Of a stretch of 64,000 bases of DNA, positions 8,103 to 16,163 are shown in pieces. The first letter of the stretch is position 1. The number at the start of each line of letters is the position of its first letter. The notes under the pieces were generated by a model. It did not search any database. It was given only the letters and a program-made list of their open reading frames with translations, and had not been told where the DNA came from. A program made the position numbers and the translations under genes. The stretch comes from Lysobacter enzymogenes (lineage in GTDB: Bacteria > Pseudomonadota > Gammaproteobacteria > Xanthomonadales > Xanthomonadaceae), in contig NZ_CP067396.1 in NCBI RefSeq assembly GCF_023617245.1, positions 6,110,001 through 6,174,000 of the forward strand, in the 5' to 3' direction.

Positions 8103-8765
8103 TCAGGTGATGTCGAGGTCGGCGGTGTTGAGGTCGATGCCGAGCGCGTAGGTGACCACGAATTCGCTCGGGCCGTAGTCCTCGGCGGTGACCAGCAGGA
8201 ACTCGTCGCGTTCCAGCTCGGGAATCTCGCGTCGGTACAGCATCGCGTAGTGGGTCAGGTCGTCGTCGCGGCGCGGCGGGTCGTGGCGGTACAGCACTTC
8301 GTCGTAGACCACCGGCGGCACCCGTTCGGCAACGTCGTCGCCGAACTCGCGGTGCCAGGTGCGGCCGGCGTACTCGATCGACGCCGCGCCCAGGTGCGGG
8401 CTGTCGTGGATGAAGCGCTTGAACGCGGCCTGGTTGGCCGGATTCACGGTGTCGTGGAAGACGAAGGCCTTGATGCCCTCGACCTGGCCGTTGGCGGTGC
8501 TGACCTGCAGGTAGGCGTCTTCGTCGAGATAGAAGCGATGCAGGGCGTGGCCGCCCTTGAGGTCGATATGGCCGTAGCACGGAATGCCCTGGTGGCCTTC
8601 GGGCAGGCGCAGGGTCCAGGCCTGCGGGTTGGCGCGGAAGGTCAGCGTGTCGAACGCGACCCGGCCGTTGATGCGCAGCCCCAGCGGCAGCTCGTGCGCG
8701 AACGGCGCCGCGGGCTTGTCCGCCTCGCGCTTCTTGCCGCCGAACAATCCGTCCAACCAACCCAT
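8103..8765 (-). CDS. yjfK: DUF2491 family protein (YjfK)
   Basis: A 220-residue cytoplasmic protein starting MGWLDGLFGGKK, a short amphipathic leader typical of YjfK/DUF2491. The body contains LPLGLRINGRVAFDTL, YLDEDAYLQVSTANGQ and TVNPANQAAFKRFI. No enzymatic motif is visible. It lies 25 bp downstream of the ion-channel gene and 46 bp upstream of the DUF350 gene. The ATG at 8765 is fixed by the leader and by the end of the preceding gene. Function is unknown; a membrane-proximal partner of the channel/PspA/ligase set is the contextual guess. Confidence 0.9.
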   Translation of the reverse strand: MGWLDGLFGGKKREADKPAAPFAHELPLGLRINGRVAFDTLTFRANPQAWTLRLPEGHQGIPCYGHIDLKGGHALHRFYLDEDAYLQVSTANGQVEGIKAFVFHDTVNPANQAAFKRFIHDSPHLGAASIEYAGRTWHREFGDDVAERVPPVVYDEVLYRHDPPRRDDDLTHYAMLYRREIPELERDEFLLVTAEDYGPSEFVVTYALGIDLNTADLDIT

Positions 8766-8790
8766 CGCGTTGACCTCGTCTTCGGTGTGT

Positions 8791-9840
8791 TCAGTCCGCC
8801 GCGAGCGACGCCCACGGCAGGCGCGCGCCGTCGATGCGCGCGTCGGCAAGGTAATACAACAAGGTGCCCGGCGCGATCTCGACATGATCGGGCGGATTCA
8901 GTACCGGCGCCGACGTGCGCCCGTCGCGGTAGCCGATCCACAGCGCCGCTTCCTGGCGGAACGCCGCCGCCAGCGCGCCCGCGCGCACCGGCGCGGCCGC
9001 CGCCGGCACCTGCAAGCTGAATTGGGTCGGCCCGCCCGCGCCGAGCCATTCGCCGGCCACCAGCGAGCTGCCGGCGTCCTGGGCGGCGCGCGCGATCACG
9101 TCCACGTGCAGCGGCCGGGTGCACTCCACGTGCGGGTAGTGGCTGCGCACCAGCTGCGCCACCGCCGCCGATTCGAAATGGGCGACGATGTGCGCCGACG
9201 GCTTTTGCGCCATGACCGCGAACACCGCCGCCAGCGAGCGGTCATCGTCGACCGCGTGCACGATCACCCGCGCCGCGGTGGCGAGCGCGGCGCGCTCGTA
9301 TTCGCCGCAGTCGGCGTAGGAGTCGACCGCGACGAAGCGGATCTGGTCCGGCAGCGGATTCTCGGCCACGCCTTCGGCGACCAGCACGATGCCTTCGTCG
9401 TCGGTATGGGTGTCGGCCAGCAGCAACTGCACCAGCCGCTGCGATTCGCGGCCGTGCCAACCGATCAGCACGGTGTGGCCGCGCATGTCTTCGTAGCTCA
9501 TCTTGCCCACCTGATGGCGCCTCCAGAAATTGAGCAGGCCCGCGCTGGTCTTGGCCAGGATCGAGGCGAACAACGCGATCGCGCCGGGCATCACGAACAA
9601 CGCCGCGACCCAGCGCCCGGCGGCGCTGCCCGGCGAGAGATCGCCGTAGCCGATGGTGCTGGCCGTGGTGACGTAGTAGTAGACGAAGGAATCCCAGCCC
9701 AGCAGCTTGGCTTCGCCGGCCCAGGCCAGCAGCAGCCAGCTCGCCGACATGTGCACGGCCAGCGCGAGCGCGACCACGCCCCAGCCGATCCGGCGCAGGT
9801 GGCCGCGCAGGCTGCGGTAGAGCTTGCCCAGGACGATCAT
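8791..9840 (-). CDS. Two-TM potassium channel with RCK/TrkA-like cytosolic domain
   Basis: Predicted K+ channel subunit of 349 residues. TM1 is at about 16-40 (WGVVALALAVHMSASWLLLAWAG). The pore loop carries the selectivity filter TIGYGD (about 57-62). TM2 is at about 70-92. Then comes a Rossmann-type RCK_N domain beginning HTVLIGWHGRESQRLV, where the usual GxGxxG is GWHGRE, and a C-terminal RCK_C-like region. The ATG at 9840 was chosen because upstream sequence is intergenic repeat. E. coli yjf operons lack this gene. In the ligase/PspA context it suggests the set senses or protects membrane potential, which is inference. Confidence 0.9.
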   Translation of the reverse strand: MIVLGKLYRSLRGHLRRIGWGVVALALAVHMSASWLLLAWAGEAKLLGWDSFVYYYVTTASTIGYGDLSPGSAAGRWVAALFVMPGAIALFASILAKTSAGLLNFWRRHQVGKMSYEDMRGHTVLIGWHGRESQRLVQLLLADTHTDDEGIVLVAEGVAENPLPDQIRFVAVDSYADCGEYERAALATAARVIVHAVDDDRSLAAVFAVMAQKPSAHIVAHFESAAVAQLVRSHYPHVECTRPLHVDVIARAAQDAGSSLVAGEWLGAGGPTQFSLQVPAAAAPVRAGALAAAFRQEAALWIGYRDGRTSAPVLNPPDHVEIAPGTLLYYLADARIDGARLPWASLAAD

Positions 9841-10983
9841 GGCGCCGGTCCGGATGGCGATGGCGGCGTGCGCTGTCTCAACGTCCCTTTCCCCTTGCTC
9901 CGACGCGTCGTGCGGCGGCGTGTTGTCCTGGGCTGGACGAACGGTCGGATGCCGGCGTTCGTCGGATGGGCCACATTCTGCGCGAAAACGCGGCGGGTGT
10001 TGCGGTTGTTGTTGCCGTTGTTGTTGCTGTTCGCTCGGACGCATCCCCAAGCAAAGCCCATGCCCCGCAGCCCCGGAGGGCGCGCGCATGGATGCGCGCG
10101 CGCGCCATGGGGCAGGATGCCCCTTATGGCGCGGCCCCGCGCCACGCTGAGCCATAGTGGCTCTTGATCCGAAAAAACAAGGCCTTTTCTTTGGTTACTT
10201 TCTTTGTGGCTTAAGACAAAGAAAGTGACCCGGCCGCTTGCGGACGGAAGCCCTTGATGTTCGCTTGTCGTCACCCGCAGGCACACGCAAAAGCAGAACC
10301 CGCCGCGGCACGCCCCCTGTAGGAGCGGCGCAAGCCGCGACCGCGCCATCGCAAACACAGTGAAAGTTACGGCGTAGTTGCGTTGTCGCGGTCGCGGCTC
10401 GCGCCGCTCCTATAGTCGGGTACGCAACCCCGCCACTGTCATTCCGGCGAAAGCCGGAACCCATGTTGACGTTGCTGCTGCTTTCGCCGCTACCGATGTG
10501 TCGCGCGACGACAAGCCACCATCAAGAGCTTTCGTCCGCAAGCGGCCGAGCTACTTTCTTTTGTCAGCGCGACAAAAGAAAGTAGCCAAAGAAAAACGCT
10601 TGTTTAAGGTCACAAGCCACTAAGTCCAGCACCGGGCGCGGGGCCGCGCCATAAGGGGCATCCTGCCCCATGGCGCGCGCGCGCATCCATGCGCGCGCCC
10701 TCCGGGGCTGCAAGCATGGGCTTTGCGTGGGGTTGCGTCGGAGCCAACAGCAACGGCAACGGCAACGGCAAAATGGATTCCGGCTTTCGCCGGAATGACG
10801 GAGGGTGGGTGGGTTGCGTCGCAAACGGCCGCCCCCTTGTAGGAGCGGCGCAAGCCGCGACCGCGCAACCGCGCCTGCGTCGATAGCGAGCCGCATCGCA
10901 GCCTCACCGCAGCGAAAGCGCAGCCGCCCCACACCCGCCCCGCCCGCACGACGGCGACCTCGCGGCCGCCGCCGGCGCTTGCT
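9841..10983. repeat. Intergenic region dominated by a large inverted-repeat element
   Basis: 1.14 kb without a gene between the yjfJ homologue and the channel gene. The core is a 0.77 kb inverted-repeat element (separate entry). Right of it lie a family C palindrome (ATTCCGGCTTTCGCCGGAAT, 10778-10797) and a family B half-unit (10838-10868). The short open frames here arise from the repeat and I do not consider them genes. Confidence 0.8.
10003..10775. mobile_element. MITE-like inverted-repeat element, copy 1
   Basis: A 0.77 kb element whose outer 215-245 bp are imperfect inverted copies (about 10036-10250 against 10527-10742). The arms share, in opposite orientation, a GC palindrome block (GGCAGGATGCCCCTTATGGC), an A/G-rich block (AAGAAAGTGACCCGGCCGC and AAAGAAAGTAGC forms) and GTTGTT/CAACGG short repeats at the outer edges. 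The centre contains a family B pair and a family C palindrome. No transposase or convincing ORF is inside. A second copy lies at 58483-59237 in the same orientation. Confidence 0.82.
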
Positions 10984-11748
10984 TCAGTCCTTGCGCTCGA
11001 CCTTGTCGGTTTCCTTGATCTCCGCCGCCGGCAGCGACAGCGGCTCGTGGCTGAGCTGCTGGACCGGCTTCTCGCGGAAACGCTCCAGGATGTTGTCGAC
11101 GCTGGTCGACTCCGGCAGCAGTCCCGCCGCTTGCAGGCGCTTGTTCAGGTCGCCCTCGCCGGCCTCCGATTCCAGCTGCGCCGCCGCTTCCAGGCGCGCG
11201 CCGCGTTCGGCCTGGCGCTGCTGGATGCGCTCGAGCGAGTCCAGCGCGGTGGTGACCTTGCCGTTGGCGCCGGAGTGGCGCGAGGCCACCGCGGTCTGCG
11301 CGCGCTGCACCGCTTCGGTCGCCTTGACCGTGTCGACCTGCTGCTTGACCCGCGCCAGCTTGCGCTCGGTGGCGGCGATCGCGGTCTTGAGCTGGCTGAT
11401 GCTGTTGTCGTAGCTGGTGATCGCCTGCTCGTCGTTCTTCAGGTCGTTCTCGACCGCCGCCAGCCGCTCGGCCACTTCGCGCGCGAGCTGCTCGTTGCCC
11501 TGGCGCAGGGCGCCGGCGATGTAGGTCTCGTACTCGGCCTTCTTGGCGAAGCGGTCCTTGCTGCGGTTGGCCTGCAGCTGGCGCTGGGCCATGACCTTGG
11601 TCAGCTCTTCCTTGGACCGCGACAGCTCGGTGCCGGCGTCGCGGATCTCCTGGTCGAGGATCTTCAGCGCGTTGGCGTCGACCACGGCCTGGCCGGCCTC
11701 GTGCGCGGTGCCGCGGAACAGGGTCAGGATTTTCTGCAGGATGCTCAT
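10984..11748 (-). CDS. yjfJ: PspA/IM30-family coiled-coil protein (YjfJ)
   Basis: A 254-residue peripheral membrane protein starting MSILQKILTLFRGTAHE, the amphipathic helix typical of PspA/Vipp1. Long coiled coil covers about 30-200 (RSKEELTKVMAQRQLQ, REVAERLAAVENDLKND, TAIAATERKLARVKQQVD). PspA-type proteins assemble on and stabilise stressed membranes. It starts at ATG 11748, overlapping the TGA of the DUF2170 gene by an ATGA, so the two are coupled. The remaining genes of the set continue only after 1.14 kb of repeat sequence, which could uncouple their expression. Confidence 0.92.
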   Translation of the reverse strand: MSILQKILTLFRGTAHEAGQAVVDANALKILDQEIRDAGTELSRSKEELTKVMAQRQLQANRSKDRFAKKAEYETYIAGALRQGNEQLAREVAERLAAVENDLKNDEQAITSYDNSISQLKTAIAATERKLARVKQQVDTVKATEAVQRAQTAVASRHSGANGKVTTALDSLERIQQRQAERGARLEAAAQLESEAGEGDLNKRLQAAGLLPESTSVDNILERFREKPVQQLSHEPLSLPAAEIKETDKVERKD

Positions 11749-12161
11749 GCGCTCACCAGGTAGGACTTGAGGGCTTCCACCGCGTCGATCGCGTTGTCGG
11801 CCAGGGTGCGGATTTCCAGCTCGATCTGCTCGGCGCTGGAGTCGGGCGCCATCTCGCCGAACACGATGTAGACGTCGCGGTCGTTGATCGTGGTCAGGCC
11901 CAGGTTGGACAGCGGGTTGATCGGGTTCAGGCGCAGGCAGGCCTCGTTGAAGCCGTGCGCGTCGCGGACCTGGCCGGATTCGACCAGCGGGGTGGAGACG
12001 AAGATCTCGCGGTCGGTCAGGGCGATGGTGATGCCCAGGTCGCCGCTCTCGGGCAGGGTCACCTGGATCGCCGCGTCGGCGGTCGGCACTTCCTCGACGT
12101 TCTCGGCGCCGAAGGTGGCTTGCAGGCGGGCGATCAGTTCTTGCGTGGTCCAGCGGGACAT
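11745..12161 (-). CDS. yjfI: DUF2170 family protein (YjfI)
   Basis: A 138-residue acidic protein, first gene of the yjf-like set. Segments TTQELIARLQATFG, LGITIALTDREIFVSTPLVES and INPLSNLGLTTINDRDVYIVFGEM match DUF2170/YjfI. No catalytic motif is visible; the fold resembles small secretion-chaperone-like proteins, but that is an impression. ATG 12161 was chosen because upstream sequence is intergenic. It is coupled to the PspA-like gene by ATGA overlap. Divergently, the cytochrome c5 gene starts 460 bp away. Confidence 0.9.
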   Translation of the reverse strand: MSRWTTQELIARLQATFGAENVEEVPTADAAIQVTLPESGDLGITIALTDREIFVSTPLVESGQVRDAHGFNEACLRLNPINPLSNLGLTTINDRDVYIVFGEMAPDSSAEQIELEIRTLADNAIDAVEALKSYLVSA

Positions 12162-12620
12162 AGGGCGGTCCTTGAGGGGGTGTCCTTGGGTGAGGAGCCA
12201 GGGCAGCGCGGCGCGAAGCGTCCGGATCGCGGGGCGCTGCGCGCGGTGGCGCCCGGGCGCCGCCGCGATCATCGTCCGTGACCGTGCTCATGGATCGGAA
12301 AGGTTATAGGGGCGGGCGCTGGCCGGCGCAAGGCGCACAAGTCGCCCGCGCGCCCGCCCGCGGGGGGCGCAAAGCCCGCAACGGCGCGGGTTCGCGCGGG
12401 CCGGACCGGGCCGCAAGCGACCGATCCGCGCAGAGCGAGCTTTGGGCTAAACTGTCCGGCGGAACTACCCGACCGGCATTCCCGGCCCGCGGTTCCGCCC
12501 AGGCGGCGGACGGCGGGTCCGTCGTGGGGCGGGTCCGTGCAGCGGTCGCGCCGAACCCCGGTGGCGGCCACGTCGATGGCTCGATGCGCCCCCGGGCGGG
12601 GCGCACGCAATAGGTGGACC
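12162..12620. promoter_or_regulatory. Divergent control region, yjfI / cytochrome c5
   Basis: A 459-bp GC-rich gap. A possible -10 hexamer TAAACT lies at 12448-12453 toward the cytochrome gene, about 170 bp upstream of its start. I see no clear promoter for the yjf-like set and no repeat hairpins. Confidence 0.35.
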
Positions 12621-13136
12621 GTGCGCAATTACGACCTGGAATTCCTGAAGAAATTCTCGATGGTGATCGGCTTCCTGATGCTGGTGACCCTCGGCCTGAT
12701 GATCGCGGCCTACTTCGTCCACAAGCAGCTGCCGCAGGAAGTCGACCCGCGCGCGGCGCAGCGCACCGAGAACCGCATCGCCCCGACCGGCGCGGTCTAC
12801 GCCGGCGCCACCGGCGCGGCGGCGCAGCAGGCGGCGGTCGCCGCGGCGGCGGCCAAGGCGGCCTCGCAGGTGGCCTACGGCGGCACCCTCGACGGCAAGG
12901 TGATCTTCGACAGCCTGTGCGCGGGCTGCCACAAGTCCGGCGCCGGCGGCGCCCCGACCCTGGACGCCTCGCACTGGGCGACGCGCCTGCCCAAGGGCAA
13001 GGACACCCTGCACAAGCACGCCATCGAAGGCTTCACCGGCTCGACCGGCATCATGCCGGCCAAGGGCGGCAACCCGGCCCTGACCAACGAACAGGTCAGC
13101 GCGACGGTCGACTGGATGCTCGGCAACATCAAGTAA
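12621..13136 (+). CDS. Membrane-anchored cytochrome c5-type monohaem protein
   Basis: Predicted periplasmic electron carrier of 171 residues. One N-terminal TM anchor (about 13-33) follows VRNYDLEFLKK. An Ala-rich linker (about 60-84) precedes the c-type domain with haem motif CAGCH (100-104) and probable axial Met145 in GIMPAKGG. Cytochromes c5 feed terminal oxidases or nitrogen-oxide reductases. GTG at 12621, preceded by a GGTGG ribosome-binding site, was chosen because it places the TM correctly. A strong terminator follows 50 bp after the stop, so the gene is monocistronic. Confidence 0.88.
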   Translation: MRNYDLEFLKKFSMVIGFLMLVTLGLMIAAYFVHKQLPQEVDPRAAQRTENRIAPTGAVYAGATGAAAQQAAVAAAAAKAASQVAYGGTLDGKVIFDSLCAGCHKSGAGGAPTLDASHWATRLPKGKDTLHKHAIEGFTGSTGIMPAKGGNPALTNEQVSATVDWMLGNIK

Positions 13137-13183
13137 GCCGACGCCTAAGCCGACGCCGCGTGCCGCCGCGCCCGCGCCGATCC

Positions 13184-13213
13184 GGAAACGCCGCCCTCGG
13201 GCGGCGTTTTTCG
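13184..13213 (+). terminator. Rho-independent terminator after cytochrome c5
   Basis: ACGCCGCCC-TCG-GGCGGCGT hairpin followed by a run of T at about 13207-13211. Confidence 0.9.
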
Positions 13214-13371
13214 TTTCCGGCCCGACGCCCGCGGGTCCGGCGCCGGCCGCGGCCGTCGTCCCGCACGCGCCCGACAGGCCCGGCGGCACCCGCGTTGCCG
13301 CCACACGGCACACGACGGAGCGCAATCGGGCTGCGGATAATGGCCGCTCCCTCCGTCCCGCCGAGCCCGCC

Positions 13372-15150
13372 ATGACGCGCATCCGCCCCGCCCTCGCCTT
13401 CGCGCCCTGCCTGCTGCTGGCCGCCTGCGCCAGCGCGCCGCGCGCCGACCGCGACGCGGCGGCGCAGGCGCAAGCGGCGCCGATCGGCTCCCTGCAGGCC
13501 GGCGGCGACGCCGCCCAGGCGCGCGTGGCCGGCACCGTCACCGCCGCCCTGGCCGGCGCCGACGGCCAGCCGGGCTGGCTGCTGCAGGACGCCGGCGACG
13601 GCGACGCCGCCACCTCCGATGCGATCTGGGTGCTCGGCCCGGCCGCGGCGGGCCTGGCGCCGGGCCAGAACGTGCAGGTGACCGGCCGGGTCCATCGCGC
13701 CGCGCTGCCGGCCGCCGGCAAGGGCCGCGCCGCCAGCCTGCTGGCGATCGACGCCGAACGGATCGAACCGATGCGCGCGCGGGCGCGGCTGCGCCCGGTC
13801 GCGCCGCTCGCGCTGACCGCCGCGCCGGACTGGAACGCGCTCGCCGGCATGCGCGTGCGCATCGACGCGCCGCTGGTCCTGGCCGACCGCGACCGCGAGC
13901 GCGGCACCGTCGCGGTCGCCTTCGACGGCCCGCTGTGGCAACCGGGCGAACGCGCCATGCCGGGCAGCGAGGCCGCGCGCGCGGTCGCCGCCGACAACCT
14001 GCGCCGGCGCCTGACCCTCAGCGGCGAGGCGCTCGGCGACGAGGCCTACCGCGCCCGCAGCGGCAGCGCGGTGAGCGCGGTGGAAGGCATCGCCCTGCCG
14101 CGCGGCGACGGCCCCGGCCTGCGCCTGGAACGCGCGCCGGCGCTGCAGCCGGCGCCGCGCCCGCAACAGCCGCCGCGGGTCGACGGCCAGGTGCGCATCG
14201 CCGCGTTCAACCTGGAGAACCTGTTCAACGGCGACGGCCGCGGCGGCGGTTTCCCGACCCCGCGCGGCGCGCGGACCGAGGCCGAATTCCACGCCCAGCT
14301 GGCCAAGCTGGTCGAGACCATCCACGCCATGAACCCCGACGTGGCCGCGTTGATGGAGCTGGAGAACGACGGTTACGGCCCCGATTCGACCCTGGCGCAA
14401 TTGGTGGCCGCGCTCGACCGCGCCGATGCCGCAAGCGGCGGCGCCCAGGACTGGCGCTACGCCGCGCCGTGCAAGCAGCCTTGCGCGCTCGCGGTGCGCG
14501 GCCCCGGCGACAACGCGATCCGGGTCGGCCTGATCTACCGCGGCCAGCGCGTGGCCGCGCGCGGCCTGGCCGCGACGCTGGAACAGGGCCCGTTCGGCCC
14601 GCACTCGCGGGTGCCGCTGGCGCAGGCGTTCCAGGCGCTCGGCGCCGGCGGCGCGCGCGGCCCGGCGTTCGTGGTCGCGGCCAACCACTTCAAGTCCAAG
14701 GGCTGCCGCGACGCCGAAGGCGCCGACCGCGACCAGGGCGACGGCGCGGCCTGCTGGAACGCGCTGCGCAGCGATTCGGCGCGGCGCCTGGACGCGTGGC
14801 TGAAGACCGACCCGACCCGCAGCGGCGGCGCGCTGACGATGATCGTCGGCGACCTCAACGCCTATGCCCAGGAACAACCGCTGCGCGAGCTGTACGCGGC
14901 CGGCTGGCAGGACGCGTTCGCCGCGGCCAAGGTCGCCTCGCCCTACAGCTACGTCTACGACGGCGAACTCGGCCGCCTCGACCACGCCCTGCTCTCACCG
15001 GCGCTGGCCGCGACCCTGCGCGGCGCGGCCGAGTGGCACGTCAACGCCGACGAACCCGACAGCGCCGGCTACCGCAACGGCGGCGCGGGACCGTGGCGCA
15101 GCTCCGACCACGATCCGGTGCTGCTCGGCTTTGACCTGCTGCCGCGCTGA
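13372..15150 (+). CDS. ExeM/NucH-family extracellular endonuclease (lipoprotein)
   Basis: Predicted secreted or surface DNase of 592 residues. The N-terminus is a lipoprotein signal with lipobox LLAAC. An OB-fold-like domain follows (about 40-210: QAGGDAAQARVAGTVTAAL, GQNVQVTGRVHRAALP). The C-terminal endonuclease/exonuclease/phosphatase domain (about 265-590) has FNLENLFNG, DVAALMELENDGYG, AANHFKSKGC, IVGDLNAYAQEQP and the catalytic SSDHDPVLLGF. This order matches ExeM/NucH nucleases that degrade extracellular DNA in biofilms. A possible -10 GATAAT lies at 13335-13340. Family A repeats follow directly. Confidence 0.92.
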   Translation: MTRIRPALAFAPCLLLAACASAPRADRDAAAQAQAAPIGSLQAGGDAAQARVAGTVTAALAGADGQPGWLLQDAGDGDAATSDAIWVLGPAAAGLAPGQNVQVTGRVHRAALPAAGKGRAASLLAIDAERIEPMRARARLRPVAPLALTAAPDWNALAGMRVRIDAPLVLADRDRERGTVAVAFDGPLWQPGERAMPGSEAARAVAADNLRRRLTLSGEALGDEAYRARSGSAVSAVEGIALPRGDGPGLRLERAPALQPAPRPQQPPRVDGQVRIAAFNLENLFNGDGRGGGFPTPRGARTEAEFHAQLAKLVETIHAMNPDVAALMELENDGYGPDSTLAQLVAALDRADAASGGAQDWRYAAPCKQPCALAVRGPGDNAIRVGLIYRGQRVAARGLAATLEQGPFGPHSRVPLAQAFQALGAGGARGPAFVVAANHFKSKGCRDAEGADRDQGDGAACWNALRSDSARRLDAWLKTDPTRSGGALTMIVGDLNAYAQEQPLRELYAAGWQDAFAAAKVASPYSYVYDGELGRLDHALLSPALAATLRGAAEWHVNADEPDSAGYRNGGAGPWRSSDHDPVLLGFDLLPR

Positions 15151-15164
15151 GCGGGATTCGACTG

Positions 15165-15302
15165 CTTGTGGGAGGGGCTTCAGCCCCGACGCTCTTCGAT
15201 CCGACGCGACACCGCGACCTGCGCCGAAAGCATCGGGCCTGAAGGCCCTCCCACCGAGCTCATGCAGTTGTGGGAGGGGCTTCAGCCCCGACGCCTTTCG
15301 AT
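15165..15302. repeat. REP-like family A cluster (three arms)
   Basis: Arms at about 15167-15195 (GGGGC-TTCA-GCCCC type), 15231-15256 (GGGCC-TGAA-GGCCC type, inverted) and 15268-15296 (first type again). Spacers share CGATCCGAnGCGACA with the array at 5.5-5.75 kb. Confidence 0.85.
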
Positions 15303-15434
15303 CCGATGCGACACATCGCCCAGGATCGACGACCTGCGACCTCGGCCTCCCCGCCGTCGCGACGCGCCGATTTGCCCGCCCTGGCCACCATCGCCGCGCA
15401 CACGCCGCCGTAACACCCGCCTCGCGCCGCCCCG

Positions 15435-15440
15435 TATCAT
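15435..15440 (+). promoter_or_regulatory. Possible -10 box of a leaderless alpha/beta hydrolase mRNA
   Basis: TATCAT is followed by 7 nt and then the ATG at 15448, with no Shine-Dalgarno sequence. The -35 is weak. Confidence 0.35.
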
Positions 15441-15447
15441 GCGCGGC

Positions 15448-16146
15448 ATGAGCATCCCCGCCTTTCCCCGCGATGCGAGCGCCACGCTGACCCTGGCCGG
15501 CCCGGCCGGGGCGATCGAGGCCATCGTGGAAGCGCCCGAGGCGCCGGCGCGCCCGATCGTCGCCATCGTCTGCCACCCGCTGCCGACCGAGGGCGGGACC
15601 ATGCACAACAAGGTCGTGACCATGGCCGCGCGCTCGCTGCGCGAATGCGGCGCGGCCACGGTGCGCTTCAACTTCCGCGGCGTCGGCCACTCCGAAGGCG
15701 AGTTCGACCAGGGCGAAGGCGAATGCGACGACCTGCGCGCGGTCGCCGCCTGGGTCCGCGCGCAGCGCCCCGACGCGCAGCTGTGGCTGGCCGGTTTCAG
15801 CTTCGGCGCCTACGTCTCGCTGCGCATGGCCGACGAACTGCAGCCCAAGCTGCTGATCTCGATCGCGCCGCCGGCCGGACGCTGGGACTTCGACCGGATC
15901 GCGCCGCCGTCGGGCTATCCGTGGATCGTGATCCAGGGCGAGGCCGACGAGATCGTCGATCCCGAAGCGGTCTACGCCTGGATCGCCGGCCTGCGCCAGC
16001 CGCCCGAGCTGGTGCGCATGCCCGACACCTCGCATTTCTTCCATCGCCGCCTGATCGACCTGCGCGGCGCGATCAAGAACTCGGTGCGCCCGCACCTGCC
16101 GCCCCAGACCGACGCCGACGCCGACGGCGCCGCGCCGCCCGCCTGA
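15448..16146 (+). CDS. Alpha/beta hydrolase
   Basis: A 232-residue cytoplasmic alpha/beta hydrolase of the small COG2945-like type. It shows CHPLPTEGGTMHNKVV (about 36-51, oxyanion and lid region), NFRGVGHSEGEFDQGEGE (about 73-90), the nucleophile elbow GFSFGAY (about 116-122), an acid in IQGEADEIVDP and the catalytic His in TSHFFH. Substrate is unknown; relatives act as carboxylesterases or acyl hydrolases. ATG 15448 was chosen; ATG 15439 in the same frame adds three residues. The LprI-like gene follows after 17 bp and ZapE overlaps that, so the three form an operon. Confidence 0.88.
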   Translation: MSIPAFPRDASATLTLAGPAGAIEAIVEAPEAPARPIVAIVCHPLPTEGGTMHNKVVTMAARSLRECGAATVRFNFRGVGHSEGEFDQGEGECDDLRAVAAWVRAQRPDAQLWLAGFSFGAYVSLRMADELQPKLLISIAPPAGRWDFDRIAPPSGYPWIVIQGEADEIVDPEAVYAWIAGLRQPPELVRMPDTSHFFHRRLIDLRGAIKNSVRPHLPPQTDADADGAAPPA

Positions 16147-16163
16147 CCCAGGACGCTTCCCCC

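Noticed and set aside
10195..10620. Small ORFs inside the inverted-repeat element (KESNQRKGLVF and ARQKKVAKEKRLF types), also at 58664-59077
   Set aside because: They occur in both copies on both strands as translations of the A/G-rich arm, lack ribosome-binding sites and resemble spurious repeat-derived calls.
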